Assembly (NCBI RefSeq): GCF_026241165.1
Contig: NZ_JAPFQN010000006.1
Location: 1 to 64,000, forward strand
DNA: 64,000 nt
Source: Mangrovivirga halotolerans
GTDB taxonomy: Bacteria; Bacteroidota; Bacteroidia; Cytophagales; Cyclobacteriaceae
Reading direction: 5' to 3'
The notes beneath the pieces were generated by a model. The model was not told where the DNA came from and made no database searches. It saw only the letters and a list, made by a program, of their open reading frames with translations. Positions 7,912 to 17,890 of the stretch are shown here, in pieces (position 1 is the first letter of the stretch; every line of letters starts with the position of its first letter). The position numbers were made by a program, and so were the translations under genes.

Positions 7912-10527
7912 TTAATCGTCTATTTGCACCTTATCAAGGTTCATAAACACGATATTATCACCTTCGATATCTATACCAACGACAGAATCTTTCTGAATAT
8001 TTCCTGCAAGTATCTCTTTTGATAATTCATTTAAGACCTCACGTTGTATAACTCTTTTCAACGGTCTGGCGCCAAATGTCGGATCATAACCGGTCTTGCC
8101 AAGGTAATCAAGTGCAGCATCAGTAGCTTCTAGTTTAATACCATTGTGCTCCAGTCTGTTTTTGATCAGGTTAAACTGAATGGTAACAATCTTTCTGATA
8201 TCTTCTTTAGAAAGAGGTCTGAACATGATCAGTTCATCAATTCGGTTCAGGAACTCCGGACGCACTGATTTTTTCATCAGTTCGAACACTTCATTTTTAG
8301 TTTTGTCGATCACCTCATCATGGTTTATTTCATCCATCATTTCAAAGTTGCTCTGTATGATGTTCGAACCAATATTTGTTGTCATGATGATGATTGTATT
8401 TTTGAAGTTAGCTATCCGTCCTTTATTATCGGTCAACCTTCCATCATCCAGTACCTGTAGCAGAATATTGAAGACATCCGGATGAGCTTTCTCGATCTCA
8501 TCAAGTAATACCACACTATATGGTTTTCTTCTTACTGCTTCTGTAAGCTGGCCTCCTTCATCATAACCAACATATCCCGGAGGCGCTCCGACCAGTCTAC
8601 TAACGGCATGCCTTTCCTGGTACTCAGACATATCGATCCTGACCATGGCATTTTCATCATTGAACAGATATTCTGCCAACGCTTTCGCCAGCTCAGTCTT
8701 ACCCACACCGGTAGTCCCCATGAAAATGAAACTACCAATTGGTCTTTTCGGATCCTGTAATCCGGCACGGCTTCTTCTTACTGCATCGGATAATGCCTGA
8801 ATAGCTTCCTGCTGTCCGGCAACTCTTCTGCTCAGCTCATCTTCCAGGTGAAGCAGTTTTTCTCTTTCGCTTTCGAGCATCTTACTCACCGGAATACCTG
8901 TCCAGCGTGCGACTACTTCCGCAATATCTTCTGAATCAACTTCTTCTTTGAGTAAGCTTTCCTCACCCTGCATTTCAGAAACCTGTTTCTGAAGTTCTTC
9001 TAATTTATTCTGAGTTTCAACCAGCTTACCATACCTGATCTCCGCTACTTTTTCATATTCACCTGCGCGCTCCGCTTTTTCAGCTTCAAGCTTAAGCTTA
9101 TCGATTTCTTCCTTCGCATGCTGAATTCCCTGGATTACACTCTTTTCATTCTCCCACTTGGCTTTCAGACTGTCGCGTTGCTCACTGAGTTCGGCAATAT
9201 CTTTATTTAATATCGCTTCCTTCTCCTTATCTTTTTCACGTCTGATCGCTTCACGCTCAATCTCCAATTGCATAATCCTTCGATTGAGCTCATCAAGTTC
9301 TTCCGGTAATGAGTCAATTTCAATTCTCAGCTTCGATGCAGCCTCATCCATCAAGTCGATAGCTTTATCCGGCAAGAACCGGTCAGAGATATATCTACTG
9401 GATAGTTCAACTGCAGCAATTACAGCATCATCCTTAATTCTGACTCCATGATGGAGCTCATACTTATCTTTAATACCACGTAAAATTGATATTGCATCTT
9501 CCTCACCGGGTTCATCGACTGTTACTGCCTGGAACCTTCTTTCCAATGCCTTATCTTTTTCGATGTATTTTTGATATTCCTTCAACGTGGTCGCACCGAT
9601 TGCATGAAGTTCACCACGTGCTAGAGCAGGTTTTAATAAGTTTGCTGCATCCATAGCTCCTTCGCCACCACCACCGGCACCGATCAGCGTATGGATCTCA
9701 TCAATAAAGAGAATGATTTCTCCATCTGAATCCTTAACCTCTTTAATTACCGCTTTCAGTCTTTCCTCAAACTCACCTTTATATTTGGCTCCTGCGACGA
9801 GGAGTCCCATGTCTAAAGAAATGATCGTTTTAGACTTTAAGTTCTCCGGGATATCACCATCGACAATACGCTGGGCCATACCCTCTACGATCGCTGTCTT
9901 ACCTACACCCGGCTCACCAAGAAGCATCGGGTTGTTTTTCGTTCTCCTGGAAAGGATCTGAAGTACACGCCTGATCTCTTCATCACGACCGATCACCGGA
10001 TCAATCTTACCCTGCCTCGCCTGCTCATTGAGATTAATAGAATATCGTGAAAGAGCCTGGTATTTATTTTCAGCATTCTGGTCAGTCACTTTCGATCCGC
10101 CACGAAGCTCTTTAATTGCTTTTACAGCATCAGACTCATTAAATCCGTGATTCTTTAATAGAGTGGCAGTTTTATCCTTACCTTTTAACAGGCCAAGAAT
10201 AATGTGCTCCACAGCCACAAATTCATCACCAAATGTTTTGAGTGTCTTATTAGCTTCCGTCAGCGTTTGATGCGCATCATTAGATAAATACGGTTTACCG
10301 CCCGACACTTTAGGATAAGACCTGATCAAATTATCAAGTTCATCATTAAGAACGGGGGTATTTACATTTAGCTTTTTAGCCAGGTACGAAAAAACATTTT
10401 CGTCAGTAGAAATAATTCCTTTTAGCAAGTGCCCTGTCTCCACAGCTTGCTGTTCATGGGCCATTGCTACCTCAGTAGCCTTTTGAATGGCCTCCTGTGA
10501 TTTTAATGTATAATTATCAAATGTCAT
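7912..10527 (-). CDS. clpB: ATP-dependent disaggregase ClpB
   Basis: Hexameric AAA+ chaperone that pulls proteins out of aggregates together with DnaK. The 871 residues are full length. Two Clp N-terminal repeats occupy about 1-145. The first ATPase domain has Walker A GEPGVGKT (K210), and the second has GTTGVGKTE (K610). The long middle coiled coil between them (about 410-525) separates ClpB from ClpA and ClpC. A single gene with its own terminator. I found no recognisable heat-shock operator; a TTGAGACAAAATGTCTTAA inverted repeat lies about 120 bases upstream. Confidence 0.97.
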   Translation of the reverse strand: MTFDNYTLKSQEAIQKATEVAMAHEQQAVETGHLLKGIISTDENVFSYLAKKLNVNTPVLNDELDNLIRSYPKVSGGKPYLSNDAHQTLTEANKTLKTFGDEFVAVEHIILGLLKGKDKTATLLKNHGFNESDAVKAIKELRGGSKVTDQNAENKYQALSRYSINLNEQARQGKIDPVIGRDEEIRRVLQILSRRTKNNPMLLGEPGVGKTAIVEGMAQRIVDGDIPENLKSKTIISLDMGLLVAGAKYKGEFEERLKAVIKEVKDSDGEIILFIDEIHTLIGAGGGGEGAMDAANLLKPALARGELHAIGATTLKEYQKYIEKDKALERRFQAVTVDEPGEEDAISILRGIKDKYELHHGVRIKDDAVIAAVELSSRYISDRFLPDKAIDLMDEAASKLRIEIDSLPEELDELNRRIMQLEIEREAIRREKDKEKEAILNKDIAELSEQRDSLKAKWENEKSVIQGIQHAKEEIDKLKLEAEKAERAGEYEKVAEIRYGKLVETQNKLEELQKQVSEMQGEESLLKEEVDSEDIAEVVARWTGIPVSKMLESEREKLLHLEDELSRRVAGQQEAIQALSDAVRRSRAGLQDPKRPIGSFIFMGTTGVGKTELAKALAEYLFNDENAMVRIDMSEYQERHAVSRLVGAPPGYVGYDEGGQLTEAVRRKPYSVVLLDEIEKAHPDVFNILLQVLDDGRLTDNKGRIANFKNTIIIMTTNIGSNIIQSNFEMMDEINHDEVIDKTKNEVFELMKKSVRPEFLNRIDELIMFRPLSKEDIRKIVTIQFNLIKNRLEHNGIKLEATDAALDYLGKTGYDPTFGARPLKRVIQREVLNELSKEILAGNIQKDSVVGIDIEGDNIVFMNLDKVQIDD

Positions 10528-11009
10528 ATCTATTATTAGTTTCTTAGTTCAATTTCCTATAGGGAATAATCAATAATTCTACCAATTGATATTTTTAGAC
10601 TAAAACAAGAAAAAACTGCAGGTTAAAGTGATAAAATAGCATTATTTTAAGACATTTTGTCTCAAAACCACTTATTTATTCCCTTAACACTGCCGTAATG
10701 ACAGTTTTTAATTTGGTCTTTTTATTAAAGAGGTGAGTGGTTTTACAACGTGTTAATATTTGTATCAATGCCAAACTTGTTGTAGAAGATATGAATAATG
10801 GGGAAGCTCATAACTCAGGTTGATTGTTGAAAACGTTTAGATGGAAGTCCCGGGGTTTGAATTGAATATTATTGGACAATTTTGCGATATTTCTTTTATA
10901 TTTTAATAAGACAGTTATATTTATAATAGGGTTAAGTTTTTTGAGGGAGAAGAAATGGAGAGTAATAACCCTATCCAAATTCATTAGTAAATCAACGCCC
11001 AGAAATAAG
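10528..11009. other. intergenic region between divergent clpB and the T9SS-sorted gene
   Basis: 482 bases, AT-rich. It holds two small inverted repeats (AAGACATTTTGTCTC near 10649-10664 and ACTGCC/GACAGT near 10688-10706) and presumably the divergent promoters, though I see no full TTG/TAnnTTTG match. Open frames in it lack coding character. Confidence 0.5.
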
Positions 11010-12392
11010 ATGAAAAATTTTACTATCAACACCAGTAGCAGAATTTTGATTGCTATTATTTTGCTCTTTTTGATCAATTATTCAGGATATTCCCAATGTA
11101 CTCCGAACGATTGTTCAACTATATTACCTCCTTTTGGAGGCATATGTGATTCATCATTTGTCGAAGGCACAAGCAATGAAGCTTATTCGGATTTTGAATC
11201 CTTTCATATTACAACTACATGCTTTGATGCAGGTATTCTCGACCCATCGTTTAGTGGCACAAATGTCAGCGTAGAACAAATAGATAACTTAACCTTTTTT
11301 GGTTTGCCAAATGGCATAACGGGGACATCTAATCAGATTTCGTATTCATCACCTGCTAATGGATGTATAAGCATTTCCGGAACCCCGTCTGAAGCCGGAG
11401 AATTTCAAGTAAACGTTTTTTTATTGGCAGATGTACTCATTTATGATGGAAACTGCTCTTCCGTTGTATCAGTACAAAATGATAATCAGATAACCGTTCC
11501 TTTAACATTGACTATTTTACCAGATGCCTCATTCACAATTCCATCCACTTCTTTTGCTGCTTGTGATGAAGCAGTTTCACTAAGCCCTACAGGCACAGTT
11601 GGAGGAAGCTTTTCTGGACCGGGTGTATCCGGGTCTACATTTAACCCCTCTGTAGCTGGACCTGGTTCTCATACAATAACATATTCTGTTTCGGCTCAAG
11701 AAGGAGAAGCAGTTGGTCCTGCGTCTAATAGTTCTTCAATTACTGTTAATGTTTCAGCTCTTCCAGAACCTGGGATTGATACACAAACAGCCTGTGATTC
11801 TTTCACATGGATTGACGGAAATACTTACACTGAAAGTAATAATACAGCTACTTTTAATATTGAAGGTGGAGCAGCAAATGGTTGTGATTCTCTTGTTATG
11901 TTAAATCTAACTATTGATACTATTTCAGATCTAACAACTTCTACAGATGGATCAACTATAACTGTCAATAACACAAATGTCACTTATCAATGGTTGGATT
12001 GTAATAATAATTATGCAATAATCCCCGGGGAAACAAATCAATCATTTACACCGGTAGAAAATGGCACATATGCTGCTGAACTCACTAAAAATAGTTGTGT
12101 AGACACCACTGCCTGTGTTGAAATTAACACTTTAGGAATAATTGATAATGATTTTGGAGATGACCTTAAGGTTTATCCCAATCCAACTGATGGTAATTTT
12201 TCCATTGAAATGGGGGGTTATTTTAAAAATGTAGAAATTTCAATATTTGAAATAGATGGAAAACTCATTCGGTCAGCAGTCTTTAACAATCAAAAAACCA
12301 TTGATCTTACTATTACTGAGAAACCAGGAATCTATTTAATTGGGATAAGTGCTGAAAATAAAAAAGCCACGATCAGGTTATTAAAAGAGTGA
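11010..12392 (+). CDS. secreted protein with T9SS C-terminal sorting domain
   Basis: 460 residues from the ATG at 11010, chosen because it starts a clean signal peptide (hydrophobic about 11-24, ending GYSQ); the frame is open further upstream. The middle holds cysteine-containing Ig/PKD-like beta modules with no catalytic motif. The last 75 or so residues (VYPNPTDGNFSIEM, ending IRLLKE) are a type A Por/T9SS sorting domain. The protein should therefore be exported through the outer membrane and anchored or released by the T9SS sortase. Function unknown. Flanked downstream by a terminator and a REP element. Confidence 0.85.
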   Translation: MKNFTINTSSRILIAIILLFLINYSGYSQCTPNDCSTILPPFGGICDSSFVEGTSNEAYSDFESFHITTTCFDAGILDPSFSGTNVSVEQIDNLTFFGLPNGITGTSNQISYSSPANGCISISGTPSEAGEFQVNVFLLADVLIYDGNCSSVVSVQNDNQITVPLTLTILPDASFTIPSTSFAACDEAVSLSPTGTVGGSFSGPGVSGSTFNPSVAGPGSHTITYSVSAQEGEAVGPASNSSSITVNVSALPEPGIDTQTACDSFTWIDGNTYTESNNTATFNIEGGAANGCDSLVMLNLTIDTISDLTTSTDGSTITVNNTNVTYQWLDCNNNYAIIPGETNQSFTPVENGTYAAELTKNSCVDTTACVEINTLGIIDNDFGDDLKVYPNPTDGNFSIEMGGYFKNVEISIFEIDGKLIRSAVFNNQKTIDLTITEKPGIYLIGISAENKKATIRLLKE

Positions 12393-12415
12393 TATAATGG
12401 CAAAATGGAATTCAT

Positions 12416-12447
12416 AAAACTCCTTGAGCTAAATCTTAAGGAGTTTT
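12416..12447 (+). terminator. terminator of the T9SS-sorted gene
   Basis: Inverted repeat AAAACTCCTT (12416-12425) and AAGGAGTTTT (12438-12447) with a 12-base loop. The following T run is short. Confidence 0.65.
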
Positions 12448-12448
12448 A

Positions 12449-12693
12449 CCCCCCTCTGGTGCAAGAATTCTCTTGTACCTACGTCGTTAAGCTAAACTAT
12501 AGAATTTAAATGTATTTCCTGCTCATGCCGGAAATTAAATTCAATCATTTTCTCATTTCTGGATAGTGAAGACACAATCCAGGGCTAAACGTTTAGGTTG
12601 AAAAATACTTAAAAGAACTAATAACAATCGGTCCAAGAAAATTATTGAACCATTATTAAGGAAAATAACACAAGCGCATGCCTACGCGAGTGG
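12449..12693. mobile_element. non-autonomous REP element, family B (no transposase)
   Basis: Its left 45 bases (C run, palindrome GGTGCAAGAATTCTCTTGTACC, CGTCGTTAAGC) and its right 170 or so bases (from CTCATGCCGGAAATTAAATTC to GCGAGTGG) match the two ends of the transposase-bearing element at 38837-39583. Here the transposase gene is replaced by about 25 bases. This is the structure of a MITE-like deletion derivative mobilisable by the RAYT of the full copy. It sits between a terminator and a convergent gene end. Confidence 0.8.
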
Positions 12694-12712
12694 ATTGAAT
12701 TTATAATTAAAT

Positions 12713-13312
12713 TTACTTCACCTTCAAAAACGGACTCTTTAAGAATGATTTTGGAATTGGGGCTTCCATCATTTCGTCAAATTCTTTAACGCTCTTTACT
12801 CCCTCTACCGTCATGAATGCCTTTGGATTATTTTCTTTTATCAACGTTTCCAATGAATGAAGCTGCTTTCTTCCGGCAATGACGAATATGACGCTGACTT
12901 CACCCTTACTTCCGTGTGCTTCGACTTCGGTGAATTTATAATCTTTTGATTTTAAAGCTTTTAGTAATTTAGATGCGTTACGTTGGGTTATGATTCTGAT
13001 CACTATATTTCCAATAGCAAGTTTTTCTTCAATACCCATACCAACATAAATACCCGCAGCAAACCCTCCGGCATAAGCTACATAAGATATCGGGTTAGAT
13101 AAATGCTGCATGATCTGACTAATCGCTATTAACCAAATCAGTGCTTCCAGGAATCCAAGTGCAGTGGATAATCCACGTTTTCCCTGAAGCATATAGATTA
13201 CTCTCAGGGTATTTAAGGGTACATCTATAATTCGAGCAAGGAATATGATCAATGGCAGGAGAACAAATTCGAAAACTTCCTGACTTATCCCTAATACTGC
13301 TGCAAAATCCAT
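12713..13312 (-). CDS. UPF0316 (DUF2179-containing) membrane protein
   Basis: 199 residues. Three transmembrane helices (about 15-35, 48-68, 73-95) contain the conserved ARIIDVPLNTLRVIYMLQGKR segment. A cytoplasmic DUF2179-type domain (about 100-180) follows, with RIITQRNASKLLKALKSKDY and a VSVIFVIAGRKQL strand. The family is widespread and its function is unsettled. It stands alone on the minus strand, convergent with the T9SS-sorted gene. Confidence 0.85.
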   Translation of the reverse strand: MDFAAVLGISQEVFEFVLLPLIIFLARIIDVPLNTLRVIYMLQGKRGLSTALGFLEALIWLIAISQIMQHLSNPISYVAYAGGFAAGIYVGMGIEEKLAIGNIVIRIITQRNASKLLKALKSKDYKFTEVEAHGSKGEVSVIFVIAGRKQLHSLETLIKENNPKAFMTVEGVKSVKEFDEMMEAPIPKSFLKSPFLKVK

Positions 13313-13421
13313 TTACGCTGGTATTTAAATGTTTTACTTATAATCTCTTTCTTTCTCCGTAAATTTAATTCATTTAAAGCAGGATAAATCGAATTTTCAA
13401 AACACTATCGTCAATTCTACG

Positions 13422-13429
13422 TACATTTG
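13422..13429 (+). promoter_or_regulatory. candidate -7 element of rlmN, almost on the start codon
   Basis: TACATTTG, an exact TAnnTTTG match, lies only 4 bases before the rlmN ATG. No TTG sits at the right distance upstream. If used, the transcript would begin at or next to the start codon. Confidence 0.35.
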
Positions 13430-13433
13430 CATC

Positions 13434-14492
13434 ATGGCAGTAGTGAAGAAAAAGGATATCAGGTCGTTAAAGCCCGACGAGTTAAAAAAAGTTTTTGTTG
13501 AAAACGGCGAAAAAGCCTTCAGAGCAAAGCAGGTTCATGAATGGTTATGGAAAAAGTCTGCCCGTACTTTTGAGGAGATGACCAACCTTTCGAAAGACCT
13601 TCGAGAATGGCTGAATGAACATTTTGTAATTAACCCGGTAACTATTGCTGATCAGCAAAAGAGTAATGACGGAACGATTAAAATTGGCTTTAAACTTCAC
13701 GATGGTCACCTGGTAGAAGGTGTGCTAATACCCACTTCAAAACGAATCACTGCCTGTATTTCTTCGCAAGTCGGATGTTCTCTATCCTGTGCGTTTTGTG
13801 CTACAGGTTTTCTGGATAGAAAAAGAAATATTGAAGCTGCTGAAATTTATGATCAGGTAGTACTTATCCGAGACCTTGCTGAAGAACTTTATAATCGCCC
13901 ATTGACCAATATTGTATACATGGGAATGGGAGAACCATTATTAAACTACAGCCATGTTTTCAAATCTGCGGAATACGTTACTGCGGAATATGGTTTAAAT
14001 ATGGCTTCCAAAAGACTAACTGTTTCTACTGCAGGCATTGCTAAAATGATCAAAAAGCTAGCTGATGATGACGCTAAGTTTAACCTGGCATTATCTCTTC
14101 ACGCTGCAAATGATAAAAAGCGTGATAAGATCATGCCGATCAATGAATCGAATACCCTCGAGGCTTTAGCTGAATCATTAAAATATTATTACGAAAAGAC
14201 CAAAATGATGGTCACTTACGAATACATCGTTTTCAATAATTTTAATGATACGCTGGAAGATGCCGAAGAACTTTACCAGTTCACCAAAGTCGTTCCTTCA
14301 AAAGTGAACATCATTGAGTACAACCCGATCGACCAGGCGGACTTTGTCAATACAGAAGAAGACAAACTCGATAAATTTGCTTCCTACCTTGAACGCAAAG
14401 GAGTGAATGTCAATGTCCGTCGAAGTCGTGGAAAAGATATTGATGCAGCATGTGGACAGCTGGCAAACAAAGGCCACAAAGAAACTGCCTGA
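13434..14492 (+). CDS. rlmN: 23S rRNA (adenine(2503)-C2)-methyltransferase RlmN
   Basis: Radical-SAM enzyme that methylates A2503 of 23S rRNA and A37 of several tRNAs. The 352 residues carry the iron-sulfur motif CSLSCAFC (C115, C119, C122), MGMGEPLLNY, and the C-terminal catalytic cysteine in AACGQL. This is the normal RlmN arrangement. It lacks the features I would expect of the resistance variant Cfr, so RlmN is the call. Convergent with the M19 peptidase 4 bases downstream. Confidence 0.96.
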   Translation: MAVVKKKDIRSLKPDELKKVFVENGEKAFRAKQVHEWLWKKSARTFEEMTNLSKDLREWLNEHFVINPVTIADQQKSNDGTIKIGFKLHDGHLVEGVLIPTSKRITACISSQVGCSLSCAFCATGFLDRKRNIEAAEIYDQVVLIRDLAEELYNRPLTNIVYMGMGEPLLNYSHVFKSAEYVTAEYGLNMASKRLTVSTAGIAKMIKKLADDDAKFNLALSLHAANDKKRDKIMPINESNTLEALAESLKYYYEKTKMMVTYEYIVFNNFNDTLEDAEELYQFTKVVPSKVNIIEYNPIDQADFVNTEEDKLDKFASYLERKGVNVNVRRSRGKDIDAACGQLANKGHKETA

Positions 14493-14496
14493 TCAA

Positions 14497-15492
14497 TTAT
14501 CTAATATAATTTTCAGTAAGAAACTTCATCCCGGTTTTATTCATATATTTTTCTGCAAAATCGGCACCGAATTCTTTGGCTATGCGCTTGGCAACTTTAG
14601 GAAATTTGGATGAATCAGCCAGTTCAGGAAAAAATAAGGGATGTCTTTCAGGCTCATAATCTGCCCAGTAAAAGAAATCTGCTCCCTGTACGAGGTAATT
14701 TTCACCGCCTAATTTTATTCCATGCTCAATATGTTCTAAATAATATTCGGGGTTCTCTTTATGCATATAATCTCTCAGGTAGGTGATCCCGATTATACCA
14801 TTATTCTGAATTATGTATTTCGCATGTTCATCAGTCAGGTTTCGATCGTGTTCATAGACCTCTCGAAAATTTGAATGCGAAGCGATCACCCTCAAATCGA
14901 GGCCATTCTTTTCTTTATAATTTATAATATCCTCTGCAAGCTGATAACTGGAGTGAGAAAGATCGATGCAAATCCCATATTTGGATAATATTTCCAGCAG
15001 AGTTTCACCATCTTCCTTTAAACCAATTCCCTGAGCCTTATTTCCACCTCCAAACCTGTTTTCTCCATGATGGGTCATTGATACGTATAAAGGAGTTCCG
15101 ATCCATTGCTTCATAGCCAGCAAGTTCATTTCAGTCTGAACTTCGGCATCTCCCTCTTCGAGACATAATCCAGAAGCTCCTTCAATGGCCGGAATTAACG
15201 TGATATTCTTCTTTCTGAATTTACCCTTCCATTTTTTGAAAGGAAAATCCCTTTGAAAAAGTTCAAAAAGAATCCTCGCCTGTCTGAAGGCATTGACCAC
15301 ACTATCTTCACCCGGCGCTGTAAATATTGCACAGGTCTGTACTTTGACCTTTCCAGCTTCCATAGCAGGAAGAGAAGCTCCAATGTCATCAGTCTGTTCT
15401 AATGCATCATAAGATAATGCAGGCATATCCTGAACGTGTAAAAGATAACTTAACAGATCACAGTGGAAATCGACTACGGGTAATTTTTGCAT
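14497..15492 (-). CDS. M19-family membrane dipeptidase-like enzyme
   Basis: 331 residues of the renal-dipeptidase/amidohydrolase fold. The N-terminal metal motif is VDFHCD (H10, D12). The conserved 'MTHHGENRFGGG' loop follows, then 'GICIDLSHSSYQLAEDII' and 'VIASHSNFREV', where further metal ligands lie. Family members hydrolyse dipeptides and sometimes beta-lactams. There is no signal peptide, so it is probably cytoplasmic despite the family name. It has 4 bases of separation from the convergent rlmN. Confidence 0.87.
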   Translation of the reverse strand: MQKLPVVDFHCDLLSYLLHVQDMPALSYDALEQTDDIGASLPAMEAGKVKVQTCAIFTAPGEDSVVNAFRQARILFELFQRDFPFKKWKGKFRKKNITLIPAIEGASGLCLEEGDAEVQTEMNLLAMKQWIGTPLYVSMTHHGENRFGGGNKAQGIGLKEDGETLLEILSKYGICIDLSHSSYQLAEDIINYKEKNGLDLRVIASHSNFREVYEHDRNLTDEHAKYIIQNNGIIGITYLRDYMHKENPEYYLEHIEHGIKLGGENYLVQGADFFYWADYEPERHPLFFPELADSSKFPKVAKRIAKEFGADFAEKYMNKTGMKFLTENYIR

Positions 15493-15551
15493 GGCTTGAT
15501 AATTTTTCGAGATACCGGGTTATGCTTGATTGCATAATTTAGATAAAAATA

Positions 15552-15582
15552 AAAAAAGCAGCCGATAAACTGACTGCTTTTT
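15552..15582 (-). terminator. menB terminator
   Basis: Minus strand AAAAAGCAG, a 12-base loop, CTGCTTTTTTT: an eight- to nine-base stem followed by T residues, 22 bases after the menB stop. Confidence 0.78.
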
Positions 15583-15603
15583 GAGGTATTTCCTATGATA
15601 CGC

Positions 15604-16446
15604 TTATGGTATCCACTTGATATCTTTAAAATTCGGTTTTCGTTTTTCAAGAAATGCATTACGACCTTCTTTTGCTTCTTCGGTCATGTATGCAAGTCTG
15701 GTTGCCTCACCGGCAAAAACCTGCTGGCCTACCATACCATCATCAGTCGCGTTGAATGCGAATTTCAACATCTTGATCGAAGTTGGTGATTTCTCCAGGA
15801 TCTCCTGTGCCCACTGGTAAGCAGTATCTTCTAATTCATCATGCGGGATCACGGCATTTACCATACCCATATCGTAAGCATCCTGTGCAGAATAATTACG
15901 ACCAAGGAAGAAAATTTCTCTCGCTCTTTTCTGACCAACCATCTTAGCCAGGTATGCCGATCCATACCCCCCATCAAAAGAAGTTACATCAGCATCAGTT
16001 TGCTTAAATATCGCATGTTCTTTACTTGCTAGAGTCAGGTCGCATGTTACGTGAAGACTATGCCCTCCACCGACAGCCCATCCGGGAACCACAGCAATAA
16101 CTACCTTTGGCATAAATCGCATTAAACGTTGAACCTCCAGGATATTAAGTCGTGGCATACCGTCATCATCAACATATCCCTGGTGGCCTCTGGCATTTTG
16201 ATCTCCTCCACTACAAAAAGCCCATTTACCATCTTTTGAAGAAGGACCTTCTCCTGATAGAAGAATTACTCCGATAGAAGTATCTTCCCTTGCATCAAGA
16301 AATGCCTCAAATAATTCTCCAACAGTCTTAGGTCTGAATGCATTTCTCACATCGGGACGATTAAATGCAATTCGAGCTACCCCGTCGCACTTTTTATAAG
16401 TTATATCTTCGTATTCCTTAACGGTTTTCCAGTTTATCTTACTCAT
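15604..16446 (-). CDS. menB: 1,4-dihydroxy-2-naphthoyl-CoA synthase
   Basis: Ring-closing crotonase-fold enzyme of menaquinone synthesis, acting on succinylbenzoyl-CoA. The 280 residues show the MenB-specific stretches: 'ARIAFNRPDVRNAFRPKTV', 'FCSGGDQNARG', 'VIAVVPGWAVGGGHSLHV' and the 'QKRAREIFFLGRNYSA' segment. The two glycine-rich oxyanion regions place it in MenB rather than general enoyl-CoA hydratases. Other men genes are not in the window. It has its own terminator and stands divergent from kynU, fitting a respiratory menaquinone user. Confidence 0.96.
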   Translation of the reverse strand: MSKINWKTVKEYEDITYKKCDGVARIAFNRPDVRNAFRPKTVGELFEAFLDAREDTSIGVILLSGEGPSSKDGKWAFCSGGDQNARGHQGYVDDDGMPRLNILEVQRLMRFMPKVVIAVVPGWAVGGGHSLHVTCDLTLASKEHAIFKQTDADVTSFDGGYGSAYLAKMVGQKRAREIFFLGRNYSAQDAYDMGMVNAVIPHDELEDTAYQWAQEILEKSPTSIKMLKFAFNATDDGMVGQQVFAGEATRLAYMTEEAKEGRNAFLEKRKPNFKDIKWIP

Positions 16447-16609
16447 TTTAACTTTCTTTTAAATCAGTTACGCAATGTAAAAATACTTCTTGATTATAAA
16501 AATCTGATATTTTTCCCGGAAAGTATACGTATAAAACTGAATTTTAGTCTCTGGCTGCCTCAGTTGGATAGAAATCATTAATTTAGCCGCGCAACATAAA
16601 ACTCAAAAG

Positions 16610-17890
16610 ATGAATTACGAAGCAACCCTCGAATTTGCTCAAAAAATGGATCGCGAAGATGCCCTTTCGCGATTCAGAGATGAATATTATATACCGAAAG
16701 TCAATGGTCAGTCTTCTATCTACTTTTGTGGTAATAGTCTGGGACTGCAACCTAAGCGCACTGAAAAATACTTAGAACATGAAATGAAACAGTGGCGTGA
16801 GATGGGAGTTGAAGGTCACTTTGAAGGAGATACACCATGGTATGAGAGCCATGCCAGATCTAAACCAGCCTTGAGTAAGATCCTCGGTGCCAAAGAACAC
16901 GAGATCGTGGCGATGAACAATTTAACCACAAATTTGCATCTAATGATGGTTTCCTTTTATAAACCTGAAGGGAAAAGAACCAAGATCATCATGGAAGGAG
17001 GTGCATTTCCTTCTGATATGTACGCTGTAGAAAGCCAGGTTAAATTTCATGGATTAAATCCTGACGATCATGTGATAGAAGTAACCCCACGAGAAGGAGA
17101 ATACCTGATCAGACATGAAGATATCATTGAACAGATAGAAAAGCATGCTGATGAAATATCCATGGTATTATTTCCGGGCATTCAATATTATACAGGGCAG
17201 GTTTTTGATATGAAATCAATTACCGAAGCCGGTCATAAAGCCGGAGCAAAAGTTGGGTTTGATCTTGCCCATGCTGCTGGAAACATAGTGATGGAACTTC
17301 ATAACTGGAATGTAGATTGTGCCACCTGGTGTTCATACAAATATATGAATAGCGGACCCGGAAATGTATCTGGGCTTTATGTTCACGAAAGATATGCTGA
17401 TGATAATGAACTGCCTCGATTTGCAGGCTGGTGGGGACATGATCAGGATGAGCGATTCCAGATGCTTAAAGGATTTAAACCGATGCATGGAGCTGACGGA
17501 TGGCAACTGGCCAATCAAAATGTACTGGCACTCGCAGCACACCAGGCTGCATTAAGTTTGTTTGAAGAAGCGGGTATTAAAAAACTGAGAGAAAAATCTG
17601 TAAAACTTACCGGTTATCTTGAATTCATGCTCAATGGATTGAATGATTCTGTTGATGAACCAATTGTTGAGATCATCACTTCTTCAAATCCTGAAGAAAG
17701 AGGGTGCCAGCTATCATTATTTGTTCATAAAGGTGGCAAAGAGCTGTTTAAAAAACTCCAGGAAGGTGGATTAATAGCAGATTGGCGCGAACCTAATGTA
17801 ATCAGACTCGCGCCAACCCCTATGTATAATTCTTTTGAAGATGTTTTTCGACTGGTAAATCTTATGGAAAAAGTTTTCAAGCAATTCTAA
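16610..17890 (+). CDS. kynU: kynureninase
   Basis: PLP enzyme that cleaves kynurenine to anthranilate and alanine (or 3-hydroxykynurenine to 3-hydroxyanthranilate) in tryptophan breakdown or NAD synthesis. The 426 residues are full length. The PLP-binding 'KVGFDLAHAAGN' and the Schiff-base lysine in CSYKYMNSGPGN (K244) are present, as is the conserved 'FAGWWGHD' segment. No other kynurenine-pathway gene is nearby. Its stop overlaps that of the convergent transglycosylase gene by 4 bases. Confidence 0.95.
   Translation: MNYEATLEFAQKMDREDALSRFRDEYYIPKVNGQSSIYFCGNSLGLQPKRTEKYLEHEMKQWREMGVEGHFEGDTPWYESHARSKPALSKILGAKEHEIVAMNNLTTNLHLMMVSFYKPEGKRTKIIMEGGAFPSDMYAVESQVKFHGLNPDDHVIEVTPREGEYLIRHEDIIEQIEKHADEISMVLFPGIQYYTGQVFDMKSITEAGHKAGAKVGFDLAHAAGNIVMELHNWNVDCATWCSYKYMNSGPGNVSGLYVHERYADDNELPRFAGWWGHDQDERFQMLKGFKPMHGADGWQLANQNVLALAAHQAALSLFEEAGIKKLREKSVKLTGYLEFMLNGLNDSVDEPIVEIITSSNPEERGCQLSLFVHKGGKELFKKLQEGGLIADWREPNVIRLAPTPMYNSFEDVFRLVNLMEKVFKQF

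Noticed and set aside
10872-11009. 46-codon N-terminal extension of the T9SS-sorted protein
   Set aside because: It would bury the signal peptide; the ATG at 11010 starts it correctly.
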